This document shows, piece after piece, positions 45,501 through 58,740 of a DNA stretch of 64,000 nucleotides. The position numbers and the translations under genes are program-made. The DNA comes from Galdieria partita (Eukaryota > Rhodophyta > Bangiophyceae > Galdieriales > Galdieriaceae): NCBI GenBank assembly GCA_025991245.1, contig BQMJ01000012.1, forward strand, positions 234,641 through 298,640. The letters are read 5' to 3'. The notes beneath the pieces were generated by a model. That model saw only the letters and a list, made by a program, of their open reading frames with translations, made no database searches and had not been told where the DNA came from. The first letter of the stretch is position 1. The number at the start of each line of letters is the position of its first letter.

Positions 45501-45639
45501 GATCAAGAATTCTAAAGAAAGTTGTTGGTTTTTAGGACTTTGTATACTCAAAAGACAATCAATCAACCGTTTCTTTTCATTCTACTTCACGTGTCAGTAA
45601 CACTCTTCTCCTCTTAAAACACTTTCTGGTAAAAATTTG
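42572..45639. other. Gene-poor stretch
   Basis: About 3 kb without a convincing gene. The best frame is a 91-codon ATG frame at 44,208-44,483 (plus; MGQTPFLTTVISTLLESVF at its start) with no recognisable family. A frame at 45,188-45,466 begins at a non-ATG codon. Confidence 0.3.
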
Positions 45640-46430
45640 AAGCTTTGGCAGTATGTAAGAGAGTATGGAACAGAAAGAGAATAGATTCATTTTTATTCCT
45701 CGAATAGTGAAAAGTTGCAAAAAGTAACAACAAAAAAAGGGCCAAGAAGTTGCATAATAGAGATAATCATACTATACAAGGAGAAGCCACCTAATTCAAT
45801 TATTTTTAAAAAGTCAACATTGAACAAGACAGTTATTTCATAAGAGTACATATTGAGAAGCCGACAAAGTGATTCTAAGTTGAACCCTGTTGAGAATAGA
45901 TAAAAAGATACTCAAAGTTTCAACCAAAACACAAAGTTCATTTTTAGGGAATTCAACAAGACTACCAGTGTAATAGCCATCATTATCTTCATCATAGCCA
46001 TTTTGGTGTCATCAACTGGAAATAATTATAGTATACTTGGAGCCTGCAGAAATGATTCAACTCGAATGAATTTTGCAATCGACAATTGTAAAGGTTTTTC
46101 TATTTAAAATGGATTCGAAACATCCTTATAAATAAGAATTGGGCTTCGACTCAAATTCGTTCGATATACTTGCCCGAACGGATACAAATATAGTAGAATT
46201 GTAACCATAGACAATGAATTTTGAATCAAACAACAATTCAAGCATAGAATAGAATCACAAAAGAAACTACGTATTTACTTAATTCATTTTGTTGGAGAGT
46301 AGCATTGTGATGAGTAAAGATTCAAGATTCAGTGAAAGTAAAATAATTCCGCTTCAATGGAATAATACTGCCTCAAAACAAAACGATAAATTTCGACAAT
46401 AATGCCTTAAAGCATTAAACAGTGGGTTTC
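45640..46430 (+). repeat. Interstitial fragment of the subtelomeric repeat
   Basis: Sequence around 45,770-46,000 (for example GAAGCCGACAAAGTGATTC, a run ending GAGAATAGATA, and CAAAACACAAAG) matches in order and orientation the subtelomeric units at ~54,280-54,450 and ~57,220-57,400. It lies ~6 kb inside the main array and is diverged from it. Confidence 0.6.
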
Positions 46431-46599
46431 AACGTGAAACTCTTCGAGACCAAACTTTGCCATCCAAGATCTGCTAGTATTGGTCGTAAACTTTCAGTGA
46501 CTTGAAACTTGAGTTCCATAAAGCTTGAAAAATACTTGTCTTGAGTCCAAGTTCACGTTGAACGTACCTCAACTTGGATCCTTGTTGAAAACTGTCGCT

Positions 46600-46900
46600 C
46601 TTCATTTTCTGGTAAATTTATAGGCGTTTCTTACTATGTAGAGTACTATAAAAAGAAAAGTCGGCACAAAAAGCTGCCAATTGTTTCAAGTTCGAACCCC
46701 TGTTCCCTATATAGTCTTGTAGTGTAACTTGGTTTTTCAAGTCCAAGTATATTACAAAGTAAAGCCTTGTGAATTACTGCTATGAATCTTCTTTTGTGTC
46801 ACACTCATCAAGGTCTTTTGTAGCACTCGAAGTATATTCTGTGTTGATTCTTGTGTTTTTCAAACAACCAGTTCCTTTATTTGTCGGTTTATAACCATTT
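46600..46900 (-). repeat. Fragment of the ~3.5 kb dispersed repeat
   Basis: Plus-strand sequence 46,640-46,860 (GTCGGCACAAA, then TAGTCTTGTAGTGTAAC, then GAAGTATATTCTGTGTTGATTC) parallels 48,740-48,940 in copy 2 of the dispersed repeat, in the same orientation and with matching internal spacing but many substitutions. Confidence 0.55.
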
Positions 46901-48340
46901 CGAGTCTCTTATCCAAGTAGAGAGGAGAGAGGAGCGGTTTGCTTTGATTGGAATAGACGAAGTGATGATGGCAGCTTTCAACCTTCTGTTGACAGACTTG
47001 AAGAAATCACCAAAGTTGCGATGTATGAGCTAGTTCACTGGGAATTAGATAAAGCTTTATGACTGTTTGAGAGCTTGACCAGTTGATATGTTTCAAAATT
47101 GTACAACAGATCCAACTTTGAGATTTGTCGCTGCTTTTTAGAATATATGTAGAAACTAGCTAACTTTGAAATTTTTTTATGAGAGCGGAGTTTTAATAGA
47201 ACTTTTGTAGATGCGTCTGTGTTGTTTATCGGAGAAACTCTGAGGGAACTAGAGAGTGAATTCCGGTACTAGCTTCATAGCGTGTTCAAGTACTCTGGGT
47301 ATGGTTGAAAAATTTAGGAGTTGCTGCTTTCTTTCCTTTTTGCTCTTTGTTTTATGGTTTTACTAGCACAGACAAATTGTTGTCTTGGGAAGCCACCCTT
47401 GACAACTTGGTTATGTTTTTCAACTTTGGACTGCTCTAGTGTTTTTAGAATTTTCCGTGATAGATTGTTGAGTTTTGTGAAACACAGACTGTTTGAAACT
47501 TTGCGCTGTTTTAGATGTATGGGAGAAAGTGTGCCGAGGATCTGTGTTGATGACTGTTGTTGTCAAGGGACAAACAAGGCAAGGATCTTGCAACGACACT
47601 TATTATGTGAGTCGTGACGCTATGCCATTATGGACAGTTTTCATATATAGCTTTTATACAAAATAGAAAGAGTCAACAACTAATTCTTTATTTTCGCAAT
47701 ACAATTATACAAAAGCAGAATATGCAACACTTGGTCTATGTATTCAAGCTGTTTGAGAAACTTGACTGGATTCTTTATCAAAATACTTGTAGGCAAAATA
47801 CAAATTATATACATGTGTCACTTCCAATGTGTACTTAAACGTTTTGTTGATAATTGAAATACTCGACCAGAGTGTATAAACTCTGATCTGCACAAGTCTA
47901 AAAAGTACTTGATACTGGTAACACAAAAATCGCAATCTTTCAAACTGCAAACAGCTCAGCTAGATATTTATCAGCACAAGTGTTCACTCTACTTGCCGAA
48001 ATTTCTCCATGACAACTTGCCAACTACACACCCAATCTTTCCAAGTTGTGCGAAACACGTCTTTCTTCTTGAACGTGGCAGATAATACTTTCTTGAAATG
48101 ATTCCTGTCAAATAGAGCTCAATGTTCTCCAAATCAGCTTGAAGCAAGTAAATCTTCAAGGTAAATAACAAAGGTGAGTTTATCTCACTATATAATGGCG
48201 GGCTTTGCTCTCAGGGGTATGTCAACTATCATTCTAACACAACGGTTCTCTTCAAATAATGCAACGTTAGAGAATCAATAGTATTCTAGGTAAACCTTTG
48301 AGTGGAAGGTTCCTTTGAAAAGTGTTCACTAGGTACAAAT
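46901..48340. other. Intergenic sequence, no gene recognised
   Basis: A frame at 47,321-47,617 has a hydrophobic start and many cysteines but opens with TTG; its first ATG (47,354) removes most of the signal-like part. No other candidate is seen. Confidence 0.3.
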
Positions 48341-48344
48341 GAAA

Positions 48345-49166
48345 CTATATATGGCACTTTTGACGGTACTCAAAGAGCTCTTCAACGTCATTTTGCTCAA
48401 TCTTCCTTTTGTGATTGTTTTGCCCAACTTTGGCTGTAGTTGCTTTGTTACTACCTGTTTTGAAGTGGATAAAATTGTTCCTTTTTATGAAAATACAAGT
48501 AGAGTTGAATTTAGAGGAGAACTTTTTAGTACGAAAAAAACTTAAAAGTTTTATGACTTTGCACTTTTTGAAATACCAACCAAGGCCCGGTTTGGTTTGT
48601 TCGTTTCCTGTCAACGACTTGGCTTGAACCTCAAAATCGCCTCCAAGTTCCTGTCGAATGCAACATAGGTACTGGTCGAGAATTGTTAATCTTAATTCCT
48701 TGACTCTTTTAAGACATTGACCCTGCGGATTATTGGGGAACCAGTCGGCACAAAGGCTCCAAATAGTCTTTGTGATTGAACCCTTGCGGCGATACAGTCT
48801 TGTAGTGTAACCCGGTTTTTGAAGTCGAATTAAACTGTTGTCCTGTGAACAACAGAGGAGGACTCTCTCTTGTGGAACAATCACCAGGATCTTCTGTAAC
48901 AGTCGGAGTATATTCTGAGTTGATTCTCTTCGATTCATCACAAAAACGATTCTTTTCATTGTCAGTTTTTGTCTACTGAGAATGTATTGTCCAAGTGGAG
49001 AGGGGAGATTGGCTCGTGGCAACTGAACTGCGCAGTTCAACTGTGAGTCCCGGTTTCGAAAAAGAACGTGAACAGAGTTTGTCCACCGACTTTGCATCTT
49101 TACGTCGTTGTTTGCTAGGCTTACTTGACGTGGTAACTTGAAGGATGCAGAAGTACCCAAGACCAC
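48345..49166 (-). other. Long open frame within repeat copy 2 (uncertain coding)
   Basis: 273 codons starting at GTG. The first internal ATG in the early part lies after about 23 codons (KMQSRW). It shares short peptides with frames in repeat copy 1, but there the frame is cut by stops (for example directly after SPVGQ). No domain is recognised and the composition is basic. It may be the remnant of a repeat-encoded protein, or a fortuitous frame. Confidence 0.3.
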
Positions 49167-51830
49167 ACGTTACATATGTTCAAACTCAAGACTTGGGAAA
49201 AAACGACACTGTTTTAGAAAAGATACTGTTTGAATAGTATCCTTGTTGGCAGTTCAATAACCCTGTCTTTCTTGTGGGAAAGCGCAATCAGCTATGTAAG
49301 ACACAACTACTATCAGTTGTATTCAGTAAGGCTGAGAAGCACAAAGTATACAAACTGACAACTAGAGACGAATTCATAAAGTCATTGTTCAGCGGTCTGC
49401 ATTTTAAACAGCGATTCTTTTGGCAGATTGAATTTTTTCGACTGAGCAACATTCCTATATATGCACAAGATATTCCAGGATCTTCCTAGGCTACCAAGCA
49501 AAATGGAGCGAGAAATCAATATTTTATTTTTGATACCCTTTTTGTACTTGAACGATCGATCTTCATACTGTTGGAAGCCATTGCTAAAATTTTACTCACG
49601 TAGAAATGTAGCGTCCGTGAGTGAATATACGCTGAATTTCGTGATTAGTTACGTATACAAGAAGAACTCTAACCAACAATTGGTTTGTCATAATGTAAAT
49701 GTCTGAATGGCAATGTATTTCTCTATTCAATTGATAATAAAAAAATACACATGACACTACTTTCCGTTATTGACAAATTGCCTCATCATTTATACGGAAG
49801 CAAGAAAGCCGTTTAGCCAACAAAATAAGACAAACATCATCAACTGCAATATGCAGTACAACAAAGTACTCATTGTAAAAGGAAAATACTATTGATAAAT
49901 AGCAAAGAAATTGAATTTTGGCAATTTGCATATATTTTAATCCAATCCAGGAGGGGAGACAAACGCAACTTTAGCCACTATCAATCACAAAAGTGTCAAC
50001 AGGGAGGCTCCAAAGAATCGACACAAATTCTTAAAACATGATAAAGACTAGAATTGACCATCCAAGTTTTACTAATCAATCAACCGGAATTATTCATGGT
50101 TGACATAGCAGTGTCCAACGCAGTATAGCTATCATCCAACGGCCAAAAAAGTAAATTCTCATATCGCTCCCTAAGAAAACATAGTTTATGAAGAACAACT
50201 ACAAAAAGCTGCTTGTGAGACCAGAGTTTAAAAGAAAAGTTTCAAACAACCCAATATCGATCAAAACAATAAATAGAGATGCAAGACAAGTGACATGAGA
50301 AGCCTTCATTGTGTTGAAAACATGTGCAACGGAAACTTATTGAAGACAACAAGTACTTGTGAGAGTTCCACATAGAATATTCAATTGAAACGAGAAAGGA
50401 AAACCAAAAATTTCTTGTAACAACAATATCAGTTCAAAAGCAAACTACTCGGCCAAAACAAGGACAAACAGAATCAAATTGCTAAATTACAGGATATCTA
50501 CGAGAAGAAAAAGTTTACAAAATTTTATGTAACCCAGTGGCGAATTAAAACAACTAGGAAAACATATAAAAACGGACCATACCAAAAAGTTCGGAATGAA
50601 ATGCATTAAAATTATAAATTTGTCTATATTGCACAATGCTGAAATCATTTCCAATTACACTGTGATGTGAAAGAAAAAAAAATTAACAGAAAAACAACTG
50701 ATATAGTACCTAAAAACTACATATTCAAAAACTATTTACACTCAATAGGAAGAAGTGCAATTTTTTTTAAAGAAACCTCTGCTCTATACAATCAGCTAAA
50801 TTAGAAAGTAATGTCAATGGAAACAATTGTAGCAGTTTACAGATAGAATCTTGGTATTTGTCGTGCAAATGAAAAACTTGTTGCATTGTAGATTTTACTA
50901 GGCAGAATTAGGATCCAAGCTGGGTCGTTGGGAAATCCAGTAAGAAGTTATTTGAGTTCACATGAGGGTTCATTGATCCATTTCCCCTCACTTTCCTCTA
51001 TTGCCTTTTGGCTGTCATGGGCTATGTCTTGTACTGTGTAGCCAATTCTCGACAAAGTTGAAAAAATTTGAAATTTTTTTAAAGCAGATATTTGTGGAAA
51101 AAAAGTTGTAGAAATTGGTTTGTATATACTAATTTGTGTTTTCTTGTTTCATATGAACTTTTTTTCACGATTAGCCAAGAATAAGCTCCAACTGTCTAAA
51201 AAATGGATAGAGTGCTATTTATTTGTAAACATAAAAATAAGTAGTTGTCAAAATCAACAGAAATGGAGGAGTAAAAGAATCGAACTTACCAAGCTCTTCT
51301 TTCATACTCCATTGTCCTCTGGAAAAGTTGAGGAAAGACCAACGATTGATTCAAAATCTCTATGGTGCACTTTTGCATACATGACATAGTTGGAAATTCT
51401 TGAGCCAGTTTGCAAGTACACTAGAATATTTACAAGTAGAGCTTCTCCTGCAACTTCGCAAGTGTCACAGTATTTCAAGTTGAGCCGTTAACAAAGACTG
51501 CTAGTCTCAAACTTGCTCTTGCTCCCTATTGAAACGTAGAAATGAATATGCACCTCAGTAGAAGGCATTCATTTAAATTCTCTTCTCCAAGTACCGATTT
51601 AAACGCTAGATAAGTATGAAAAGCAAAACGCATTGAAATTTCTTGTGGTAATAATGGAAGAAATAGAATTTCGATTGGAGGACTTCGCAAACAAGTGAGT
51701 TTCAAATAGAAAATTCTAGAGAAAAGAGGTAGGAAGAAACCAAAATATTATGCAATGCATACTAAAAGACTAAAAAAGTATTTAAATCTAAGAAAACAAA
51801 GAAGAAACAAATTGATTATAGAGAAAAAGA
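48390..51830 (-). repeat. Dispersed ~3.5 kb repeat, copy 2 (inverted)
   Basis: Reverse-complement counterpart of 20,500-23,945, recognisable throughout: CATGAGGGTT near 50,965 pairs with AACCCTCATG near 21,362, and the region at 48,430-48,480 pairs with 23,840-23,890. Internal direct repeats ~1.3 kb apart are also present here (~50,200-50,460 and ~51,540-51,770). It abuts the subtelomeric array, so it may be a subtelomeric module whose other copy has moved inward. Confidence 0.75.
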
Positions 51831-51899
51831 GTGAAAGTACAATATGACCAATAAGGAAAAATGCCACTCAGTGATATAATCTTCTAATAGTTATCGCGC

Positions 51900-52900
51900 A
51901 GAGTATTGACCAGGTAGACATAAAGCAACAAGAAAGAGGAAGAACAGCAGACATTATGGAATATTAATGTTGTCATTGTTAACTGCTTCTTTCAATTGAA
52001 AGCCTTTTTTATGGCATACGTATGGTATGGCTTACTTTTGTTCAATATGCATACCATCAGCAAAGTAGCATTATAGTATACGAAGATACTCACAGAATGA
52101 AATAAGGAGTATACAATGATCATAAGAAAGTAAAAAATTGCTTTACCAAATGGCTAAATGATAAATAAGGCACCACAAAGAAACACAAGGCGAAACAAGG
52201 TTGTACTTTTTCAAACCACTGTCAGCGAATCGAGAAAGACTCTGATGCAGTAGATCGTAAATAGTACTGTTGCAAAAAACGGAAAGCGGAGCCAATTTAG
52301 TTTTGCAACATTTCAAGTAAATAATGAATTATGTTAGCTCCAAACGAATGAGAACATTTCCCCAAACCAAGTACTAGAGAAAATTCATGATCAGTCAAAA
52401 GCGGTACAAGTGCACTAGTATGTTAGAGGATGAAGATTTCATAGGTGAAATTGAATTGATACGAATGGATCAACAAACAAAACAAAACATCAAAGCTACA
52501 AAATATGAAAGTAACAAGGTTAGTCAAAATATGCGAATCATTAAATAATTCTTTGCTTTATAACAATGGTTACACGAGAACATAATTCAATGAAGGAAAG
52601 CGCATGACGTATGTCAGAGCAAACTAGACAATTTTTTTCTGATTAAAATTATAACTTAGTAGCGTTTCTTTCTTTCGTACACTTATAGACTAATAATTGA
52701 ACGATAAAAATACCGATTTTAAAAATAACCTATAGAGAAAAGAAAGGCAACAAGAGAAATAAAATCTCTAGGAAGTCGCTAGAAAGTTGAAGGATTCTTA
52801 TATACTACTTGGCATTATTGAATAAGCATCTCTAATGGTTCTCTTGAGCGGACATTAGTCGACAATGAAAAAGATAGTAAGAAGAAGTTTCCAAAATGCA
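51900..52900 (+). repeat. Partial subtelomeric unit at the inner edge of the array
   Basis: Sequence around 52,080-52,180 (ACAGAATGAAATAAGGAGTA and following) resembles the part of the units near 54,500 and 57,450, so the array begins about here with a partial or diverged unit. No gene is seen. Confidence 0.5.
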
Positions 52901-55830
52901 TGTTCAAAGAAAAAACTACCATATTCTCAGTCGAAACCAATTCAGTACTTTTGTCAAATTGAAATACTCAAAAGAAATTTTATATATTTAAGGAGAGAAA
53001 CAAAAGCAACAGGATGAATTCAAAGAACAAGAATGAAAATATAACAAATTCATGGAGGAAAAGTGCTCTTGAGAGGTATCAAAGCATAGTTAAACTGACA
53101 TGAAGCATATAATATCGAAGATGTTAGACAAACGTTGAAATTTTTGTGGCTATATTGCTAACAGTTCAATTCATTTGAGGCTTTTCTATGAGAAGAGTGT
53201 GGCTTGCTTTGTCTTCATTATATATATATATATATATATATATCAACAGTACAATTCGAGTATAACATAATGCCGATCAACATAAAATAGAACAGAATGA
53301 ATCCAGTTACCATAAGAAAGCAAAAATAGTTTTTACAAAAAAAGGTGTCTGATAAATGATACCACATAGTAACAACCAACATATACAAAATTCTACTCAT
53401 CGAATAACTGTCGCTTTTCAATATCGAAAAACGACTTTGGTGAAAAAAATCATGCAATACGATAGCTACAAAAATTACCAGATTTTGATTTCGCAATATA
53501 TCAGATTCACAACCAAATTGCTCAGCTCCCAAAAATTAAAAATTTCAATAGAAATGTAAGAAATGGAATAATTGGATATCGATAACATGCAATACCAATA
53601 CAACTGTGGAAGTGATTCCAAAAGATTTCAAAGGAAGAATTACTTTGCCACTCGAGATAAATTAGCAAAATCACAAAAATCATCAAAAATGTCGATACAA
53701 TTTCACAAGTATGTAACCCAATCTAAACCGCTTACTTTTATACTCTATTACATTCTTTTCGGACGACCTAGTGAATTGAGAAAAACACATGTTTTTTAGA
53801 AAACGGAATGAAAAATCGTGTCTTCTCAAATAAAAAAAGTTGAACTGTTTTTCTAAAATTATCTAGGGTTCATTAGAAGAGCGATAAAAATATCGTGTCA
53901 AATAGAGTCTATAGAAAAAGAAAGAATTTAAGGAGGTCGGCCCAAGTGAAAAAATTGGAGAATTTCAATACATTTTTTGTCCTTTATGGGCATCAGTATT
54001 TCTAGTTGTTCTCAGAGGTAAACAGTAGGTGATAATGCAAAATTTAGTTAAAAAAATAGTAGAACAAATCTGCATATACAAAAAATCAACGTATTCTCAC
54101 CTCGAACATTTTAGTACATAGGTGAAATAGAACCTAGAAAAGCTTCATTACACATTATTAGGGTTATAAGACATAAGACACAAAAGGAAAACAGACAGTA
54201 GTACTAGAAGAAAATGGAGCAAAAAGCTGAATTTTCTAAATTGTGAACTAAGAGTCTATACGACGATTGAATCTCCTAATTCAATCATTCTTAGAAAACG
54301 ACAATTGAGCAAGAATCTAGGGCATAGTAATTCACACTGAAAAACCAACAAATTGATTGTCAGTTTGGCATTGTTGAGAATAGATAAAAGGCGGATCGAA
54401 AAGTTTACCAAAACACAATGTTTTGCTTTTGAAAATCCAAGAATACCATAAGCATTGTATACTTTTTGCCAAATATGTATAGCGACACTATATTTCAAGT
54501 TAAGGGTACTTACAGAATGAAACAAGCAGTACTTTTAGGCCGTCAGATAGTAAAAACTACCTACCAAATGTTTACATTTTCAATAACACTGCAACGTAGA
54601 ATACAATAAAGTGACCAAAAAACACTACTTAAAACTTTGCTATATAAGAAAGATTTTTCAAGACGATTTTCATAGGGTAAGGTTCAACCATAAAGGTCTT
54701 GGTGAAACGATCGAAACAGAAGTTTCGAAACTATCCAAATTGAACTCTTATTATTATGTATGCACTGAAGATAGCAACGATCTTAATAAGAAACATCAAG
54801 AAAGAAATATATAATATCGTTACTAAGTAATACCCATACAAACCTATATGAAAAGAGAAATTTGTGAGAAACATTACTGTGTCATTAATGCATAAAAAAG
54901 TTCAAGAATTTATAAAATTTATGACAATATTAAAAGAAAAAAGAAAACGATTTCAGCATTTCCGTTTCAGTTCTATAATATTGGCATTATGGAAAGGTAT
55001 TGAAGAGAAGTTTATGCAATGCATTAAAGGGGAATAGGCAATCTTTGCATTATAAGGGCTACACTTGTTTCTAAAGTTTATCAAAGGGACAATACAAATA
55101 CCAATTTTATAGGAAGCCATAGAATAATAAACATTTAAAGAAATAGAAACTTGAGAATACATTGAAGAATTTCCATGTACCACATGTTTCTTACATCATC
55201 AGTACCTTGAACCTGTACTCGTCCTGCAGATATTTGTCGACCGTGTGAAACGAAGTAAAAAAGTTACAGCAAACTGATCAGAGAGAAAAAATAGAATACT
55301 TTTGATGAAAGTGAATTTACTAAATAAACGACATTGAAATACAGATGAAAAAATATTTTTTTCTCATTGGAGGAAAAGTAGTACAAAGGAGGGACAATCC
55401 TTGAAAACAACAATGAAAGCAGTAAAAAACAAAGAAATGAAAATGTTAATAGTGTCAGATTGCTTTACTGTTACAACGACTTGTTCACGTACATGCTCGC
55501 GCCTTACACTTATTACACCAGAAGGTTACCATTCAAACGAATCACTTAAATTCTCGAAACAACACAAAAGAAGCAAAAATTTGTGAACTCCAAAGAAAAT
55601 CTGAACTAAACGAGGAATGTAACAACTAAGACTAGTTTCCAATCCAAAAAAAGCTTAAACAAAGTGCAGCTGACAGGAAAGAAAACTTGGTCAGTAGCAC
55701 AACGAGAATAAAAAATGAAACACTACATAACTTTCTTTGTCAAAAAACATAAATAAGAAAACAGACATAAGCAATTTACTCCGCCCACTCCTACTTTGAG
55801 ACTACTAGAGTGCAACGAATTGAAAAACTA
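52900..55830 (+). repeat. Subtelomeric tandem repeat, unit 1 (~2.93 kb)
   Basis: Landmarks recur about 2,930-2,950 bases later in unit 2: GTGGCTTGCTTTGTCTTCATT (~53,200 and ~56,154), GAGGTCGGCCCA (~53,935 and ~56,873), GTAAGGTTCAACCAT (~54,676 and ~57,610), and TCATCAGTACC (~55,197), which is TCATCGGTACC at ~58,113. Short frames in the unit are not conserved between copies, so no gene is called. Confidence 0.85.
53219..53243. repeat. (TA)n microsatellite inside unit 1
   Basis: About 12 TA dinucleotides. At the equivalent place in unit 2 (~56,176-56,184) there are only four or five, so the tract length varies between units. Confidence 0.9.
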
Positions 55831-58740
55831 GGTATGTTCAAAGAAACACCTACCATATTAGTCGGAAGCAGTTCATTCAGTACGTATGTCAAATTGAGAT
55901 ACTCAAAAGAAATTTCATATATTTAAAGAGAAAAACAAAAGCAACAGGATGATTTCAAAGAACAAGAAAGAAAATGCAACGAATTCATGGAAGAAAAGTG
56001 CTCTTGAGAGATATGTTTCTCTTCAAGCTGTCATTCAAAGCATAGTCAAACTGACATAAAGCATATAATATTGAAGATGCTACAGACAAAAGTTGAACTT
56101 TCGTGGCTAGATTGCTAACGGTTCAATTCATTTGAGGCTTTTTTATGGAAAAGGCGTGGCTTGCTTTGTCTTCATTATATATACCAACAGTACAATTCGT
56201 GTATAATATTATGCTGATGAACATAAAATACAACACAATAGATCCGATTACCATAAGAAAGCAAAGAGAGTTTTTACAAAAAAGGTGTCTGTTACTATGA
56301 TATCACATAGTAACAACCAACAATTACAAGATTCTATTTTTCGAAAAAATGTCGCTTTTCAATATCGAAAGCGACTATGGTGAAAAAAATTCATGCAAAA
56401 CGGTAGCTATAAAAATACCAAATTTAGATTTCGCAATATATCAAATTCATAACCAAATTGCTCAGCACCCCCAAAAAATTAAAAACTTCAATAAAAGTGA
56501 AAGAAATGGAACAATTGGTATCGCTAACATGCAATACCAATACAAATGTGGGAGTGATTCCAAAAATTTCAAAGGAAGAATTACTTTGTCACTCGAGATA
56601 AATTGGCAAAATCACTAAAATCTTGAAGAATCTTGACACAATTTCACAAGTATTTAACCGAATCTAAACCACTTAATTTTATACTCTAGATTCTTTTACG
56701 ACGATCTAGTGAATTGAGAAAAACACATGCTTTTTAGAAAAAAATGGAAAGTCTTGTCTTTTCAAATAAAAAAAGAGTTAAATTGTTTTTTCTAAAATTA
56801 TTTACGGTTCATTATAAGAGTGATAAAAATATCGTCTCGAATAGAGTCTATAGAAAAAAGAAAGATTTTAGGGAGGTCGGCCCATGAAAAAATTGAAGAA
56901 TTTCGATACATAATTTGTCCTTTATGGCATCAGTATTTCTAGTTGTTCTCAGAAGTAAACTGTAGGTGGCAATGCGAAATTTAGTAAAAAGAAAGGTAGA
57001 ACAAATCTCATATAGAAAAAATCAATATATTCTCACCTCGAACAGTTTTTGCATATGTGAAATAGAACCTAGGAAAACTTCATTGCGCATTCAAGGGTTA
57101 TAAGACATCAAACACAAAAGGAAAAAAGATAGAAGTACTAGAAGAGAAAGGATAAAGAAAGTCAACGTTTTGAAATGTGAACAAAGAGCCTAAAAGATGA
57201 TTGAATCTTCTAATTCATTCATTCTTAAAAAGTAACAATTGAACAAAAATTTGTGACATAAGAGTGCACACTGAAAAGCCGACAAAGAGATTCAGAATTT
57301 GACATTGTAGAGAATAGATACAAGGCGGCTCGAAAAGTTTACCAAAACACAAAGTATTGCTTTCGAGAATCTAAGAATAGCATAAGCACTGTTTACTTTT
57401 TGCTAAATATGTATTCCGGCACTATATTTCAAGTAAGGCTGCTCAAAGAATGAAGCAAGCAGTGTCTCAAGACCATCAAAAAGCAGAAACGACTTACCAA
57501 ATGGTTAAATTTTCAATAGCGTTGCACCGTAGAATACAGTAAAATGACCAAACAACAATACTTAGAATTTTGCTATATAAGACGAATTTCTAAAAACGAT
57601 TCTAATAAGGTAAGGTTCAACCATGAAGATCTTGGCGAAACCATTGAAACAAAAGTTTTGAAACTATCCATATTCAAAGCTTATTACTATGTATGCACTG
57701 AAGAAAGCAGCGATCTTAATAAGAAAAATCAATAAACAAAGAACATCATCGCTACAATGTAGTACCTATATGAAAAGACAAATTCAACGAAAAAGCTACT
57801 ATGTCACCAAGGCATGAAAATTTAAAAAATATTTCAAAACTTGTGACAACAGTTAAAAAAAAAAGAAAAAGATTTCAGCATTTCATTTTCTATTGCATTG
57901 GCATTATAAAACGGTATTGAAGAAAAGTTTTTGCAATATATCAAAGGGGAATAGGCAATTTTTGCATTACTAGTTTAGGACTTTCTTTATACGGTTTACT
58001 AAAGGAACAATACCAAAACCAATTTTAGAAAAAGCCATAGAAAAAACCTTGAGAGAAATAAAAACTTGAGAATATATTGAAGAATTTTTATGTACCAATT
58101 GTTCTTTACATCATCGGTACCATGAATCTGTCCTCGTCAGGCAGATATTTTACAACCTTGTGAAACGAAGTAAAAAAGTTACAGAAATCTGCTCACAGAG
58201 AAAAAATATACAGTACCTTTGATAAAAGGGAATTTAGTAACTATATCACATAGAAATACAGAAGAAAAAATGTTTTTTTTCTCATTGGAGGAAAAGTAGT
58301 AAAAAGGAGTGACAATACATGAAAACAACAATGAAAGCAGCAAAATACAAAGAAATGGAAATGTTACATAGTGGCAGATTATTCTAATTTTGCGACGACT
58401 TGTTCGCGTACATTGCTTGCGCCTTAAACGTCACCAGAAGGGTACCATTTGAACGAACCACCTGGAATCTCAAAACGACACAAAAGTAGCAGAAAAAATT
58501 GTGCATTCTTAATAAAATTTGAACTAAAGAAGGAATGTAAAAAACTAACTCCAGTTTTCAATCCAAAAAAAGTTTAAACAAAATGTAGCTGACAGGAAAC
58601 AAAACTTGGTCAGTAGCACAGCAAGCAAAAAAAATAAAACAATACGTAACTATTCTTTGTGCAAGAAAGCATAAATAAGAAACCGGACATAAACAATTCA
58701 CTCTGCCCACTCCTACTTTGAGACTACTAGAGCTCAGTGA
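55830..58740 (+). repeat. Subtelomeric tandem repeat, unit 2 (~2.9 kb)
   Basis: Parallel to unit 1 throughout, with many small indels in A-rich runs. The segment at ~58,110-58,540 corresponds to 55,195-55,620 of unit 1 and 60,430-60,860 of unit 3 but is the most diverged of the three. Confidence 0.85.

Noticed and set aside
47321-47617. Cysteine-rich frame with a signal-like start
   Set aside because: The frame opens at TTG, and the first ATG removes most of the hydrophobic start. No second copy or recognisable family.
55401-55586. 61-codon frame repeated at 60,638-60,823 (MKTTMKAVKNKEMKM at its start)
   Set aside because: It is conserved only because the repeat units are nearly identical there; the frame is broken in the middle unit (near 58,320), so there is no sign of coding constraint.
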